A stretch of DNA of 64,000 nucleotides, taken from the NCBI GenBank assembly GCA_028866995.1, contig JAGWHD010000001.1, forward strand, positions 529,030-593,029, read 5' to 3'. The DNA is from Microcaldota archaeon. Lineage in GTDB: Archaea; Micrarchaeota; Micrarchaeia; Micrarchaeales; CABMGC01. The notes under the pieces were generated by a model. The model was given only the letters and a program-made list of their open reading frames with translations. It had not been told where the DNA came from and did not search any database. The translations under genes and the position numbers were made by a program. Positions 15,486-24,872 of the stretch are shown piece after piece; the stretch's first letter is position 1; each line of letters begins with the position of its first letter.

Positions 15486-16541
15486 ATGAGAATAGGGCTA
15501 ATGGGTCTTGAGGACAACTTCGTCAGGAATACTGGATTGGGAATACCAGTCTACATGTACGAGCTCCTGAAGCACCTCAGGAAGATGGAGGGCAAGGAGG
15601 GCATAAAGGTAGAGAAGATAGGGTACGAGAGGCAGAGGAACGAGCTCGCTAGCTTCATCAACATGGTATTCAAGAGCGCCACCGAGTACTACGGCAACTA
15701 CGACATACTGCACAATCCAGACGTGAAGCCCATATTCCCGAGGAACAGGGGCAGGGCTGTCTATGTCAGCACAGGGCATGACTACCAGCCGCTCCTCCAG
15801 CCCGAGCTCGATGCCGACGTCAACACTACGATCAAGAGCAGGATAAAGCTGCTCCTCGAGATAAGGTATAGCCTCAAGCTGACCCTGAAGTCGGATTACC
15901 TCCTTGCAAGGTCCACGCTAACGAGGGATGATGCGGTAGAGCTGGGATTCGACAAGAGCAGGATCTTCGTAGTAGGCGGCGCGGTGGACGACAGATACAG
16001 GAAGCCGATAAGGAAAAGAAAAACAGGCAAGACGTTCACAGTAGGCTACCTCGGAGCTTTCAGGACAAGGAAGAACGTAGCCTTCGCGATACGTTCGTTC
16101 AAGAAGATAGACGACAGGAACATACGGTTCGACCTCTGGGGCAAGCCAGTCTACGAATACGATATGCTAAGGAGGCTTGCAGGCAACAGGAGGAGCATAA
16201 GGTTCAGGGGCTTCGCTCCAGAAGAGAGGATGGTTGACATATACGACTCGTTCGACGCGTTCGTCTTCCCAAGCCTCTACGAAGGGCTATGCCTCCCGAT
16301 ATTCGAGGCGTACGCGAGGGGGCTCCCTGTGATAATATACAAGGATGCGAGGATACCCGAGGAGACGAGGAAGTACTGCTTCGAGGCCGAGAACGAGGTG
16401 CACATGGCGCGCATAATCGAGGAGCTGAAGCACGAGGGCTACGAGGAAAGGAGAAAGAAAAAGGCCATGGACTACGCAAGAGGGCTCACATGGGAAAAGA
16501 CAGCGAAGGAGACGCTTGCCGCGTACAAGAAGATGCTCTAA
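15486..16541 (+). CDS. GT4-family glycosyltransferase
   Basis: A 351-residue GT-B fold glycosyltransferase (MRIGLMGLEDNFV...). The acceptor half has a Gly-rich first loop; the donor half has VGYLGAFRTRKNV and the EX7E motif EGLCLPIFE, as in GT4 retaining enzymes. A frame reaches back to a TTG at 15468, but GGAG at 15474-15477 sits 8 nt before the ATG at 15486, so that start is preferred. It follows hddA and probably adds the activated sugar made by this operon to a glycan. Its stop abuts that of the convergent phosphodiesterase gene. Confidence 0.88.
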   Translation: MRIGLMGLEDNFVRNTGLGIPVYMYELLKHLRKMEGKEGIKVEKIGYERQRNELASFINMVFKSATEYYGNYDILHNPDVKPIFPRNRGRAVYVSTGHDYQPLLQPELDADVNTTIKSRIKLLLEIRYSLKLTLKSDYLLARSTLTRDDAVELGFDKSRIFVVGGAVDDRYRKPIRKRKTGKTFTVGYLGAFRTRKNVAFAIRSFKKIDDRNIRFDLWGKPVYEYDMLRRLAGNRRSIRFRGFAPEERMVDIYDSFDAFVFPSLYEGLCLPIFEAYARGLPVIIYKDARIPEETRKYCFEAENEVHMARIIEELKHEGYEERRKKKAMDYARGLTWEKTAKETLAAYKKML

Positions 16542-18080
16542 TCAGAAAATAGGCGCCTTGCCTATCTTGTCCCGCTTCAACCCGAAGTATCCAAGGATGG
16601 TGTTCCTGAACCCGTAGATGTCTATCCTGTTCTTTTGTACCTTCAGCTTCCCTGATTTGGGATCCATGGCCCCGAATATGCCTTCCCTTATGTGGTCCCC
16701 GCTCCTTGCGACATCAGGATCTATATACAGCATGGCCGGGGAATAGTCCTTGATGTCCACTATGTAGCCTTTCGCAACCTCGACCATCATGTCAGGGGCT
16801 ATGAACTCCTTGGTGTTTTTGTAATATTCGGAGCCGTCGAATATCCTGACAACCAGTTTGTCTCCCTCAATCGTCCTTACCTTCTCCAGCTCCTTAGCTA
16901 TCTCCTTCTTGAGCGCCTCCTTCTCGCTCTCATTCACCTGCGGATCCGAGAACCTGCTATCGTTTATCCAGATAAGGCCTACCGGATTGTTGGATACCGA
17001 TGTGAAGGCCCTTGTGTTTTCCATGTCTATGTCGAAATCATGTATCCTTGTGTAGTCTCCTCCGGAGCCTGAGGCGAGTACGCTGCCCATCGCCTTTGCG
17101 ACCCCTCTCCTGAGGCCTGCCGGCATCCTGTCATAGACAAGCTTCTTCGCCTTGCTCTTGATTATCTGCTCCCTCAGCGTGTACTTTATCCCTGGAGCAG
17201 CTTCACCTGCCTTCTTCTCGAACGCCTTTGCGTATCCCGGCTTCAGTGCAGTGTACCCTTTCTGTACCAGCCACGCGTTTATCATGAACTTGTGCCTTAT
17301 TGGCTGCGCACCGTGGTCCGACACGAGCATGATCACTGCATCCTCATCCTCGTTCCTTGCGCGCTCCACGATCCACTCTATGAAATCCGACACGTGCCTG
17401 TACAACGGCATCACGTACTCCTTCCAGTTGCCCTTGTTGAGCGTGTAATGCTGCATCCTGTCGATCTCGGTGAAGGCCACGAATACCAGGTCGTAAGGCT
17501 TCTCTCCTATAAGGTGCTTTGCTAGCTTTGCCCTCTTTACCGTGCTCTCCTCATAGCGCTTGAACGCTTCGGATATGCCTATCCTGCCGTTCTGCAGCTC
17601 CTGCTCAATGTCCTCCTCTCCCCTGAAACCGAATCTCTTGGCAGCTTTCTGGAGCTCCTCCGAGCTGAACTTTGGAGGCAGCGGCCATCCTGTTATGATG
17701 TCCACATTCTCCTTCCTGTTGAGGTTGACTACGACAGGCGGCGTTATAACAAGGCTCCTTATTCCATGGTCGGAGAGCGTATCCCAAAAAGGTGCCTTGC
17801 CAACGACATCGTAGTACAGTAACTGCTTCGTGTACTCCCTGTCTATACAGAAGAAGTCCATGACTCCGTGCTCCCTGGGCTCCATGCCCGTGTATATGCT
17901 CGGCCATGCCACTGGAGTTATCGGAGGAAGCGTGGATTCCATCTCCTCCAGGGTGCCGTCCTTCATGAACCTCTCGAAGCCCCTGAGTCCGTACTCCTTG
18001 CAGTTCTCCTTGATTATCCACAGCGCCGCTGCGTCTATCCCTATTATGTAGAGCTTCTTCCTTCCAGTTCCCTTTGGCAC
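16542..18080 (-). CDS. type I phosphodiesterase / alkaline phosphatase superfamily protein
   Basis: A 512-residue metalloenzyme, apparently cytoplasmic as no signal peptide is visible. Metal-binding and nucleophile regions are KKLYIIGIDAAAL (Asp near residue 15), LPPITPVAWPSIYTG (the Ser/Thr nucleophile region) and MLVSDHGAQ, with DRMQHY before it. HIREGIFGAM near the C-terminus matches the AP superfamily. The substrate (nucleotide sugar, lipid phosphate, or another phosphodiester or sulfate ester) cannot be told. The neighbouring glycan genes point to phospho- or sulfo-glycan handling. It converges with the GT4 gene, the two stops touching. Confidence 0.83.
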   Translation of the reverse strand: MPKGTGRKKLYIIGIDAAALWIIKENCKEYGLRGFERFMKDGTLEEMESTLPPITPVAWPSIYTGMEPREHGVMDFFCIDREYTKQLLYYDVVGKAPFWDTLSDHGIRSLVITPPVVVNLNRKENVDIITGWPLPPKFSSEELQKAAKRFGFRGEEDIEQELQNGRIGISEAFKRYEESTVKRAKLAKHLIGEKPYDLVFVAFTEIDRMQHYTLNKGNWKEYVMPLYRHVSDFIEWIVERARNEDEDAVIMLVSDHGAQPIRHKFMINAWLVQKGYTALKPGYAKAFEKKAGEAAPGIKYTLREQIIKSKAKKLVYDRMPAGLRRGVAKAMGSVLASGSGGDYTRIHDFDIDMENTRAFTSVSNNPVGLIWINDSRFSDPQVNESEKEALKKEIAKELEKVRTIEGDKLVVRIFDGSEYYKNTKEFIAPDMMVEVAKGYIVDIKDYSPAMLYIDPDVARSGDHIREGIFGAMDPKSGKLKVQKNRIDIYGFRNTILGYFGLKRDKIGKAPIF

Positions 18081-18123
18081 AGGATCACTAAAAAGAGATT
18101 GAATCCATCTATTAAATAGATAT

Positions 18124-18951
18124 CTAGGCGAAGGCCACGCTCGCGTACCCGACTACCGAATCCTTGTTGCCCGTTATGTCGGCCGATGTCGCGTACTTAA
18201 GCAGCTTCCCGGATTTCGCCTTCCTCATCCTCGCGTACTGCTGCACCGCAGCCATTGGCCCGAAGCCTGAGGCGCTGTCCATGCTGTTGTTGAGCTCCGA
18301 ATAGAAACCTCTCGTGTCGAACGACATGAGCTTCTCAATCAGTGGCATGTCCTTGCCCCTCGCCACTTGGTCGCTCTCGTTGCTGTCAAGGTCCGATGCT
18401 GCTATCATCACTATGTTCTTCCCAAGCCTCTTCCTGACAGAATCGACGTCATGGGCAACTGCCCTGCTCGCATCCTCAGTCTGGTCCAGCATGCTTATGA
18501 AGCAGCACTTAGGCCTCTTGACTACATGCTGCAGGAATGGAAGCTGCATCTCTATCGAATGCTCCAGCCTGTGCCCTTCCTCGTCAGGGACCATGCCTAC
18601 GGACATGGCGATGAGCTCCTCCGCGAACTCCTTGTCGTTCTCCACATCTCCAAGAGGCGTCTGCCAGCTGTCCTCGGATATTGCTATCCTTGTGCCGATG
18701 CCCTTCTGGTTAGGCCCTACTATGACGAACGTGTCTATCCTGTTGATGTCCTTGTTCATGGACAGTGCCTTGTAGGTGTACGCAGCCACGCTGCCCGCGT
18801 ACCTGTAATCCGAATGGGGAGCCACGTATGCGACTGCATTGCCAACCTCCTTCTGGCTGACTGCCGCAGTATTCATGAGGCTCATTATCGCGGACTTGAG
18901 CTCGCCCGCATCCGACGGGTACAGCGATCCTGCCGCAACGGCATTGCGCAT
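18124..18951 (-). CDS. Memo-family protein (AmmeMemoRadiSam system B)
   Basis: A 275-residue Memo-like protein related to non-haem iron dioxygenases. The start MRNAVAAGSLYPSDAGEL is typical, as are APHSDYRYAG (usually PHAGY), VGPNQKG, EEGHRLEHSIEMQLPFL and the conserved C-terminal GFGPMAAV. The metal-binding His residues (APHSDY, EHSIE) are kept, though PHAGY is altered to PHSDY. In bacteria and archaea these proteins accompany an AMMECR1 protein and a radical-SAM enzyme, neither of which is in the window. Confidence 0.85.
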   Translation of the reverse strand: MRNAVAAGSLYPSDAGELKSAIMSLMNTAAVSQKEVGNAVAYVAPHSDYRYAGSVAAYTYKALSMNKDINRIDTFVIVGPNQKGIGTRIAISEDSWQTPLGDVENDKEFAEELIAMSVGMVPDEEGHRLEHSIEMQLPFLQHVVKRPKCCFISMLDQTEDASRAVAHDVDSVRKRLGKNIVMIAASDLDSNESDQVARGKDMPLIEKLMSFDTRGFYSELNNSMDSASGFGPMAAVQQYARMRKAKSGKLLKYATSADITGNKDSVVGYASVAFA

Positions 18952-18989
18952 AGAAACACATTTATTACTAAAACGGAAATCCTTCCCTT

Positions 18990-19637
18990 ATGCAGGGAAA
19001 GGACACGGAAAGGTATATGCAGGCAATACTAAAAAAGCTTACTAAGCGGTATGGAGCGAGCCTCAAGACCCAGCTGGAGCACCAGGACATGACGCAGCTG
19101 TTCGTCGCCGTTCTACTCTCTCCCCAGTCTACCGACAAGCAGACGAACGCGGTGACCGAAAAACTCTTCAGGAGGTACAGGACCTTCGAGGACTTCGCGA
19201 ACGCAGACATAAAACGTTTGTCGAAGGACCTCAGCGGGATGAACTACTACAAGACAAAGGCAAGGCACCTCAAGGAATCGTCAAGGATGATTCTGGAAAG
19301 GTTCCATGGAAAGGTCCCAAGCACCCTTCATGAGCTGATGGAGCTGAAAGGGGTGGGGAGGAAGGTAGCAAATGTCGTCCAGGCCGAAGGCTTCGGAATC
19401 CACGAAGGCATAGCGGTAGATACGCACTGCGGAAGGGTCGCAAGGAGGCTGTTAAGGATAAGGAGCAAGGATCCTGCAGTCGCCGAGAGGAGATTGATGC
19501 GGATAACCCCGCAGAAGGACTGGAGGAAGGTATCAAACCTTTTCATAGAGCTTGGAAGAGATGCCTGCAAGGCGAGGAACAGGGAGTGCTACAGGTGCGT
19601 GCTGAAGGAGATGTGCCCCAGCAGCCTCGCGAAGTAG
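18990..19637 (+). CDS. nth: endonuclease III (DNA glycosylase/AP lyase)
   Basis: A 215-residue base-excision repair enzyme that removes oxidised pyrimidines. The helix-hairpin-helix LKGVGRKVANVV carries the catalytic Lys, and GIAVDTHCGRVARRL carries the catalytic Asp. The C-terminal 4Fe-4S cluster has the exact C-x6-C-x2-C-x5-C spacing (CKARNREC, YRC, VLKEMC). The usual LSAQTTD motif is LSPQSTD here, keeping the Gln and Asp. Transcribed divergently from the Memo gene, with the end touching the convergent top6A. Confidence 0.95.
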   Translation: MQGKDTERYMQAILKKLTKRYGASLKTQLEHQDMTQLFVAVLLSPQSTDKQTNAVTEKLFRRYRTFEDFANADIKRLSKDLSGMNYYKTKARHLKESSRMILERFHGKVPSTLHELMELKGVGRKVANVVQAEGFGIHEGIAVDTHCGRVARRLLRIRSKDPAVAERRLMRITPQKDWRKVSNLFIELGRDACKARNRECYRCVLKEMCPSSLAK

Positions 19638-20747
19638 TCAAGGCAGGTACTGCTTGTTCCTTATCTTCTCCGTTATGTACTCTCCGACGAACGTCAGTCT
19701 CGGTCCCTGCAGCGCGTCCTGCTCAAGCTTCTTCTTGCTCTTTATCATACGCTCCAGTTCTGTCACCCATTCCTTGCTCTTCTTTATCCATTCGTAGTTG
19801 AGCATCTCCTGGGCCCTCTTGATGTCTATCTCGTTGGCGTTTATCGTCAGCTTGTTCAGGAACTGGTACTTGTCAAGATCGGACATTGTCACTCCCAGGA
19901 ACCTCGCTTCAGGGGTCGCGACATCCTTTCCTATGTAAGCGAGGTTTATGCTCCCGGTCTTTATAGTCCAGTATATGTACCATCCCCATGCGTCTGAGTC
20001 CGTGAATACGTAGACGGGCAATCCTGCGTCTGCCAGCTTCCTTATCAGCCTCCTGGTACCTCTTGCTGCCTGCCCCTGCGGAGTTATGAGTATGCAGTTC
20101 TCCTTCTTCCAGAACCCGTCCTCATTGAGCCTTTGCCAGAGAGCGTCCTTCTCGACAACGATGACGTACTTGGCCTTTATGTCCACGAACTCGATGTCGT
20201 TGTCTACATCGCTCGGTATGGCCCAGCCGCTCCTGCCCTGCTTGCTGCAGTCTATCTGTATCATCTCGTCGCCGAACTTGTCCTTTATCTTCATGTTGCC
20301 CGCGAGCACGCCCTTCCTGTTGGCGTTCAGGTTCAATGCCTCCCGGCTGAGCCCCAAACCCACTTCCAGGTCCTCGATGAGAGGATTGGACTCTGCCTGC
20401 TCGTTGAATATGTTCTCGTCTATGTCCTCTCCAAGGGAGTACTTGAGCTGGTAGAATAGTCCTCTTATCGTGGTGTGCAGGTTCTCCGTAACGAACTTGT
20501 GGCACTTAGCTGCTATCGCTATCGTCTGCATGAACCTCTTCGACTGCGCCACGTTCAGGAAGCTCCTCTCCTCCTTGCTCTTGCCCAGCTTCAGGTACCC
20601 CTCCTTCTGGTCGAAGACTATGTTCGACCTTGTCCTGGCAAGCGTGACGAACCTGGGGCTCCTTCCGCCCTTGACGTCCCTTACTATCTCCTCCCCGAGC
20701 TCCTCTATCCTATCCTTCGGTTTCGCCTTTTCGCTCTTCTCAGCCAT
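19638..20747 (-). CDS. top6A: DNA topoisomerase VI subunit A (Spo11-like)
   Basis: A 369-residue DNA-cleaving subunit of topoisomerase VI. The catalytic tyrosine is in TTIRGLFYQ (Y99), in a winged-helix domain. The Toprim domain follows, with the acidic residue in VVEKDALW and a DxD-like motif in FTDSDAWGWYIY (commonly DGDPWG). The partner ATPase subunit B, often next door in archaea, is not in the window; instead the gene follows lonB with 4 nt between them, so the two share an operon. Confidence 0.95.
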   Translation of the reverse strand: MAEKSEKAKPKDRIEELGEEIVRDVKGGRSPRFVTLARTRSNIVFDQKEGYLKLGKSKEERSFLNVAQSKRFMQTIAIAAKCHKFVTENLHTTIRGLFYQLKYSLGEDIDENIFNEQAESNPLIEDLEVGLGLSREALNLNANRKGVLAGNMKIKDKFGDEMIQIDCSKQGRSGWAIPSDVDNDIEFVDIKAKYVIVVEKDALWQRLNEDGFWKKENCILITPQGQAARGTRRLIRKLADAGLPVYVFTDSDAWGWYIYWTIKTGSINLAYIGKDVATPEARFLGVTMSDLDKYQFLNKLTINANEIDIKRAQEMLNYEWIKKSKEWVTELERMIKSKKKLEQDALQGPRLTFVGEYITEKIRNKQYLP

Positions 20748-20751
20748 GCAA

Positions 20752-22722
20752 TCACTCTATGTCCAGCGGCTCCCTCTCCCTTATGTCGCTGGTTATGTAC
20801 CTGTGAAGCTTCCTCACCATCTCGTCCCTCCTTGCAGACTTCTTAAGCACGTTCTTGAGCACGTCGGCTATGTTCTTGACAGGTATTATCTTTATCCTCT
20901 TGAGGTACTCCTTCTCTATGTATACGTCCTTCGCGTTGCTCTCAGGTATGACTGCTATCTTCATGCCTGCCTCTATCGCAGCCATGATCTTGTTGCTTAT
21001 GCCCCCGACAGGCAGCACGTCGCCTCTCACAGAGAGCGATCCCGTCATGGCCACCTCCTGGTCCACTGGTATGCCCTCAAGCGCCGATATGACGGCCACC
21101 GCTACCGATATGGACGCGCTGTCCCCCTCTACTCCTTCATATGTCTGCAGGAACTGGACGTGTATGTCGTAGCTTGCCATGTCCCTGTTCATGTGCCGCT
21201 TGATTATCGCGCTGATATTCTTCACGGCCTCTCTCGCTATCGCGCCGAGCTTTCCCGTAGGTATGAACTTGCCCTCGGTCCTCGAGCTCGCCCTTGTGAC
21301 CTCTGCCACTATCGGAAGAACGACTCCGGACGAAAGGTAGTCGGATCCTATTATTGCGAGGCCGTTCACCCTTCCTATGGCATAGCCACCAGTCTTGAAT
21401 ATCTTGTAGTCCTTCCTGTACTCCAGCGACTGCTCAACATACTGCGCCTCTATCGGCTTCGCCAGCACCATCGCGTCCTTGATATCCTCCTTTGTGACTG
21501 TTTTTCTTCCCTTCTCCACCGCTATGTCCCCGGCTGCCCTCACGAGCCCTCCAAGCTCCCTGAGTATCAGCGTCAGCCTCTCCTTCCTGCCGCTCCTTCT
21601 CCTGGCCTCCTCTATTATCGCCATGCACGCGTCGTAGTCGAAATGCGGTATCTTGCCGTCCTTCTTGACCTCCTGCGCTATGAACCTTACTATCTTCTCC
21701 CTGTTGTGCTCGTTGTCGGGCATCGAGGATTCCATGTACACCTCATAGCCGTATCCCCTTATCCTTGACCTGAGCGCGGGATGCATCTTGTTTATGTCCT
21801 GCAGGTTGCCTGCAGCTACGAGAAGGAAGTCGCAGGGGGCCGGCTCTGTCCTGACGAGCGCTCCGGAGCTCATCTCGCTCTGCCCTGTTATGACGTACTT
21901 CTTCTCCTGCATCGCAGTCAGGAGCTCCTGCTGGCTCCTCGCCTCGAGGTTCGCGACCTCGTCTATGAAGAGGACGCCTTTGTTGGCCCTGTGCACGCCT
22001 CCGCTCTCTACCCTGAGGTGCGGAGGTGTACCCAACCCTCCGGACTGCAGCGGATCGTGCTTGACGTCGCCGAAGAGGGCCCCGGCCCTTGATCCTGTTC
22101 CGTCAACGAAAGGGGCATGGGTCATGCCTGTATTGTCTACTATCAGCTTCGGCTCGTTGCTCTCGAATGTGCCGGGCATTAGGCCCGAGCGCCTGAAGCT
22201 GCCCACGAAGAGCAGCATGGAGCCGAATATTAGGACACCGAGTATCAGCGCGCTCAGGAGGACTATGCTGTATCCTGTGAAAAGGGTCGTGAACGAGAGC
22301 GCGAAGAGTATCACCACGATGACTATTACGGCTGGCGCGATGTTGCTCCTGCTCTTTCCCATGTCCAGCCTGTTCTTGAGCTTGTCGCGCTGCACTATCT
22401 GCCTTCCCTGCCCGTCCCCCAGCGGCTTGTCCTTCTCGATCGTAGGATACGTCTTTACGACCTTTATCAGTGGCTTGTTCTCGTCGTTAGGGTTCTTGTA
22501 GGCAAGCACGTCCTCGAGGTCGGCGGCTGGCAGCAGCTCGGCTATAGCCTGCGCAAGCAGCGTCTTGCCTGTTCCTGGGGAGCCTATGAGTAGAACGTTC
22601 CTGTGCTGCTTAGCAGCCTTCTTTATTATGTTGACGGCGCGCTCCTGGCCTATCACCTGGTCCACTATCCTTTCAGGCAGCTTGACCTCCTCAGTTGTCT
22701 TAAACCTCTTCATGGATACCAT
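20752..22722 (-). CDS. lonB: membrane-anchored ATP-dependent protease LonB
   Basis: A 656-residue archaeal Lon. AAA+ module: Walker A GSPGTGKT (47-54) and Walker [11 protein letters not shown], interrupted by an insertion with two transmembrane helices (about 128-175) that holds it at the inner face of the membrane. The C-terminal protease domain has the Ser-Lys dyad: Ser535 in EGDSASIS and Lys578 in SNKIMAA, numbered from the first Met. It degrades misfolded and membrane proteins and substitutes for the absent FtsH. Start ATG 22722, alternative 22713. A TATA-like box at about 22756-22769 on the minus strand serves it. Confidence 0.96.
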   Translation of the reverse strand: MVSMKRFKTTEEVKLPERIVDQVIGQERAVNIIKKAAKQHRNVLLIGSPGTGKTLLAQAIAELLPAADLEDVLAYKNPNDENKPLIKVVKTYPTIEKDKPLGDGQGRQIVQRDKLKNRLDMGKSRSNIAPAVIVIVVILFALSFTTLFTGYSIVLLSALILGVLIFGSMLLFVGSFRRSGLMPGTFESNEPKLIVDNTGMTHAPFVDGTGSRAGALFGDVKHDPLQSGGLGTPPHLRVESGGVHRANKGVLFIDEVANLEARSQQELLTAMQEKKYVITGQSEMSSGALVRTEPAPCDFLLVAAGNLQDINKMHPALRSRIRGYGYEVYMESSMPDNEHNREKIVRFIAQEVKKDGKIPHFDYDACMAIIEEARRRSGRKERLTLILRELGGLVRAAGDIAVEKGRKTVTKEDIKDAMVLAKPIEAQYVEQSLEYRKDYKIFKTGGYAIGRVNGLAIIGSDYLSSGVVLPIVAEVTRASSRTEGKFIPTGKLGAIAREAVKNISAIIKRHMNRDMASYDIHVQFLQTYEGVEGDSASISVAVAVISALEGIPVDQEVAMTGSLSVRGDVLPVGGISNKIMAAIEAGMKIAVIPESNAKDVYIEKEYLKRIKIIPVKNIADVLKNVLKKSARRDEMVRKLHRYITSDIREREPLDIE

Positions 22723-22829
22723 TCAAAAAAGTCGCAGCGACAATTGAGCTTCTCACCCAATCTTTATAATCCTTTATCCAGTCCTTTGGCAGGAATTGTA
22801 TTCGTAAAACTGAGGCCTTTGGATAGGAA

Positions 22830-22874
22830 GCGTTTAGAGGGTGGGGAAGGACAAATAGGATATGCTCTAAACGC
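22830..22874. repeat. 10-bp inverted repeat upstream of mscS
   Basis: GCGTTTAGAG at 22830-22839 is perfectly inverted at 22865-22874 (CTCTAAACGC), with 25 nt between. It lies 17-60 nt before the TATA region (about 22891-22910) of the mscS gene. It could be a regulator site or an RNA hairpin; no T tract follows, so a terminator for a + gene is unlikely. Confidence 0.4.
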
Positions 22875-22961
22875 CAACTCTACTTATTTGTATATAAATT
22901 TATAAATACTTCCCAACACCATATAGTTTACCAGTTGCTTACGCACGACTCCTGTGAAAAA

Positions 22962-23852
22962 ATGCTCGACGACAACAAGCCTGCAAGGCGGTCGAAAGCG
23001 ATAGCGCTGCTGTTCCTCGCGCTGACAGCCGTGCTCGTCCTGGCCTACATGGCAGCATCAAGGCTCCCGCAGCTGCCCGCCAAGTCTGTGCAGAGCGCCA
23101 TAGCCCTGACGATAATATCGATAGGCATGGTGGAGGCGCTGAAGAGGGGCATATACTTCTACTTCGCAGGGACTGTGAACAAGGCCGAGGCTAAGACCCT
23201 CGCGGAGCTCTTCAGGATAATCGGCTACTTCATAGTGCTCTTCATACTTGTCTCCGACTTCAACGCCAACATAACGAGCCTGATAGTGAGCGCCGGCTTC
23301 CTCGGCATAGTCTTCGGTCTAGCGGCGCAGTCAACGCTCTCCAACTTCATAGCGGGGATATACCTGCTCGCGACCAAGACCGTCGAGCCAGGAGACCATG
23401 TGGTCATACACTCGTGGCAGTACACCTTCCAGGCCCAGACATACCCGCACGACAAGTTCATACCTGGATTGCCCGGAACCATAGAGAACATAGGCGTGCT
23501 CTACACGATACTGATAAACGACGACGGCATACCGATATACCTGCCTAACAACTTCGTGGCCCAGTCAATGATCATGAACTACCACAAGGCGAAGGACTAC
23601 ACGAAGAGGATACAGTTCGACGTCGACATCTCGGTACCGTTCGACAAGCTGAAAAGGATAATAGATATAACCATGAAGAAGAACAGGATAAGCATGTACA
23701 GCGTAAACATAGAGTACCTTCACACGAGCATATACGTTGTCACTATATACATGAAGGCCTACGGCAAGAGCACCAAGGAGCTCAGGTCAAGGATATTCGC
23801 GAACATACAGGCGAGCATGGAGAACCTGAAGCAGAAGCCTGTGGTCCAATGA
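22962..23852 (+). CDS. small-conductance mechanosensitive channel, MscS family
   Basis: A 296-residue channel that opens under membrane tension and releases solutes during osmotic downshift. Three or four N-terminal helices lead into the pore helix (SAGFLGIVFGLAAQSTLSNF) with the Gly/Ala packing pattern, then the beta domain (VEPGDHVVI, GTIENIG, YLPNNFV) with an insert of about 20 residues after VVI, and the C-terminal vestibule. The ATG at 22962 is preferred over an in-frame TTG at 22935, because the TATA region at 22891-22910 predicts transcription from about 22920-22930. It overlaps the next gene by 4 nt. Confidence 0.9.
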   Translation: MLDDNKPARRSKAIALLFLALTAVLVLAYMAASRLPQLPAKSVQSAIALTIISIGMVEALKRGIYFYFAGTVNKAEAKTLAELFRIIGYFIVLFILVSDFNANITSLIVSAGFLGIVFGLAAQSTLSNFIAGIYLLATKTVEPGDHVVIHSWQYTFQAQTYPHDKFIPGLPGTIENIGVLYTILINDDGIPIYLPNNFVAQSMIMNYHKAKDYTKRIQFDVDISVPFDKLKRIIDITMKKNRISMYSVNIEYLHTSIYVVTIYMKAYGKSTKELRSRIFANIQASMENLKQKPVVQ

Positions 23853-24106
23853 ACAGGATCCACGGCTACATACTCTTCCTTATGGGCCTCGCGGCCATAG
23901 GCTACACCTTCTATCTTGGATACCAGCTCTACTCGACGATATCGCCGTCGAGCCTCAGCGGCGGCGTCTACGGCCCCATAACCTACTCGGTCAAGCTCCT
24001 GGTCCTGTTCTTCCTGATGAGCATAGGCTACAAGCTCTGCGACATGGGCATGAGGATAGCGAACGGAGGGGAAGCGATACAGAAGAAGGCGGACAGGAGC
24101 TACTAG
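23849..24106 (+). CDS. small two-helix membrane protein
   Basis: An 85-residue protein with two hydrophobic helices (about 7-27 and 47-68) and short charged ends. It starts inside the last codon of the MscS gene (ATGA overlap), which implies translational coupling and possibly a role as a channel accessory. No family recognised. Its 3' end overlaps the convergent SMR gene by 4 nt. Confidence 0.65.
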   Translation: MNRIHGYILFLMGLAAIGYTFYLGYQLYSTISPSSLSGGVYGPITYSVKLLVLFFLMSIGYKLCDMGMRIANGGEAIQKKADRSY

Positions 24107-24444
24107 CTCGCTCCTATCAGCGCAGTGCCTACGGCTATGATCGCTATTCCTGCTACCCTGAGCGCTGTGACCGGCTCCCCGAGAACCACGAAGGCGAGCA
24201 GGCTTGTGAAGACGTAGCTGAGGCCGCCGAAGCCGTAAGCCCAGCTTAGGTTGGACCTTCCGAGGGCGTAGAAGTATGCAAGGGTGGCGGAGCCGTACGC
24301 GACTATGCCTACCGCTATGAGCGCTATCTCGTATGTCTCGCTGTGGTCCGACAGCCCCATCTTGAAGAAGAGCTGGCCTAGGCTGCCGAGGAAGGTGCTT
24401 ATGACAAGCAGCACAATGAAGAATCTTTTGGAGTCCCTGTTCAT
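24103..24444 (-). CDS. EamA/SMR-type half transporter, subunit 2
   Basis: A 113-residue, four-helix protein of the drug/metabolite transporter superfamily (FLGSLGQLFFKMGL, TLAYFYALGRSNLSWAYGFGGLSYV, LGEPVTALRVAGIAIIAVGTALIG). The LGE motif before helix 4 is characteristic. It begins one base after the stop of the gene at 24445, whose product has the same design, so the pair probably forms a heterodimer like ArnE/ArnF or EbrA/B. A lipid-linked sugar flippase role would suit a cell with N-glycans; export of toxic cations is the alternative. Confidence 0.75.
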   Translation of the reverse strand: MNRDSKRFFIVLLVISTFLGSLGQLFFKMGLSDHSETYEIALIAVGIVAYGSATLAYFYALGRSNLSWAYGFGGLSYVFTSLLAFVVLGEPVTALRVAGIAIIAVGTALIGAS

Positions 24445-24810
24445 TCACGCACCGTAGGACGACGATATGAATAGTATGCCCAGCAGCACCAGCAGCAGCC
24501 CCGCTACCCTCGCTGTACCTATCCGCTCCCTGAGCGCGAAGAACGAGATTAGGGCTATGAATATGAAGGTGCTGGAGAAGAGCGGATACACGAAGGAGAG
24601 CTCGCCAGAGCCCAGCGCGTAGAGGTACAGGACCAGGCCTAGGAAGTACACCAGTATGCCCAGCATGAGCTTGCGGTTCCTGAACAGCATCAGCACCTCC
24701 CTGGCCTTGAAGTTGAACCTTGGGACAGAGCGCTTGAACTGGTACTGCGCGAACGCTGCGAGGATCGCAGCGCCCAGAGTGGTGACTACTATCCCTAACT
24801 CTCCTAGCAT
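24445..24810 (-). CDS. EamA/SMR-type half transporter, subunit 1
   Basis: A 121-residue four-helix DMT-family half transporter (helix 1 GIVVTTLGAAILAAFAQYQFKR, then YFLGLVLYLYALGSGELSFVYPLFS and ALRERIGTARVAGLLLVLLGIL). It is the upstream partner of the gene ending at 24103, with no spacer between them. A basic segment (PRFNFKAREV) sits between helices 1 and 2, longer than in typical EmrE proteins and more like flippase-type members. Confidence 0.75.
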   Translation of the reverse strand: MLGELGIVVTTLGAAILAAFAQYQFKRSVPRFNFKAREVLMLFRNRKLMLGILVYFLGLVLYLYALGSGELSFVYPLFSSTFIFIALISFFALRERIGTARVAGLLLVLLGILFISSSYGA

Positions 24811-24872
24811 TGAACCACTATACCTATCATCAGAACCATTTTTTAATTCTTGAGGTTTAATAGCCTATAATT

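Noticed and set aside
20470-21768. 432-codon open frame antisense to lonB/top6A
   Set aside because: Mirrors the high-GC coding pattern of the real genes opposite, whose motifs are complete; low-complexity Leu/Arg/Val/Tyr composition.
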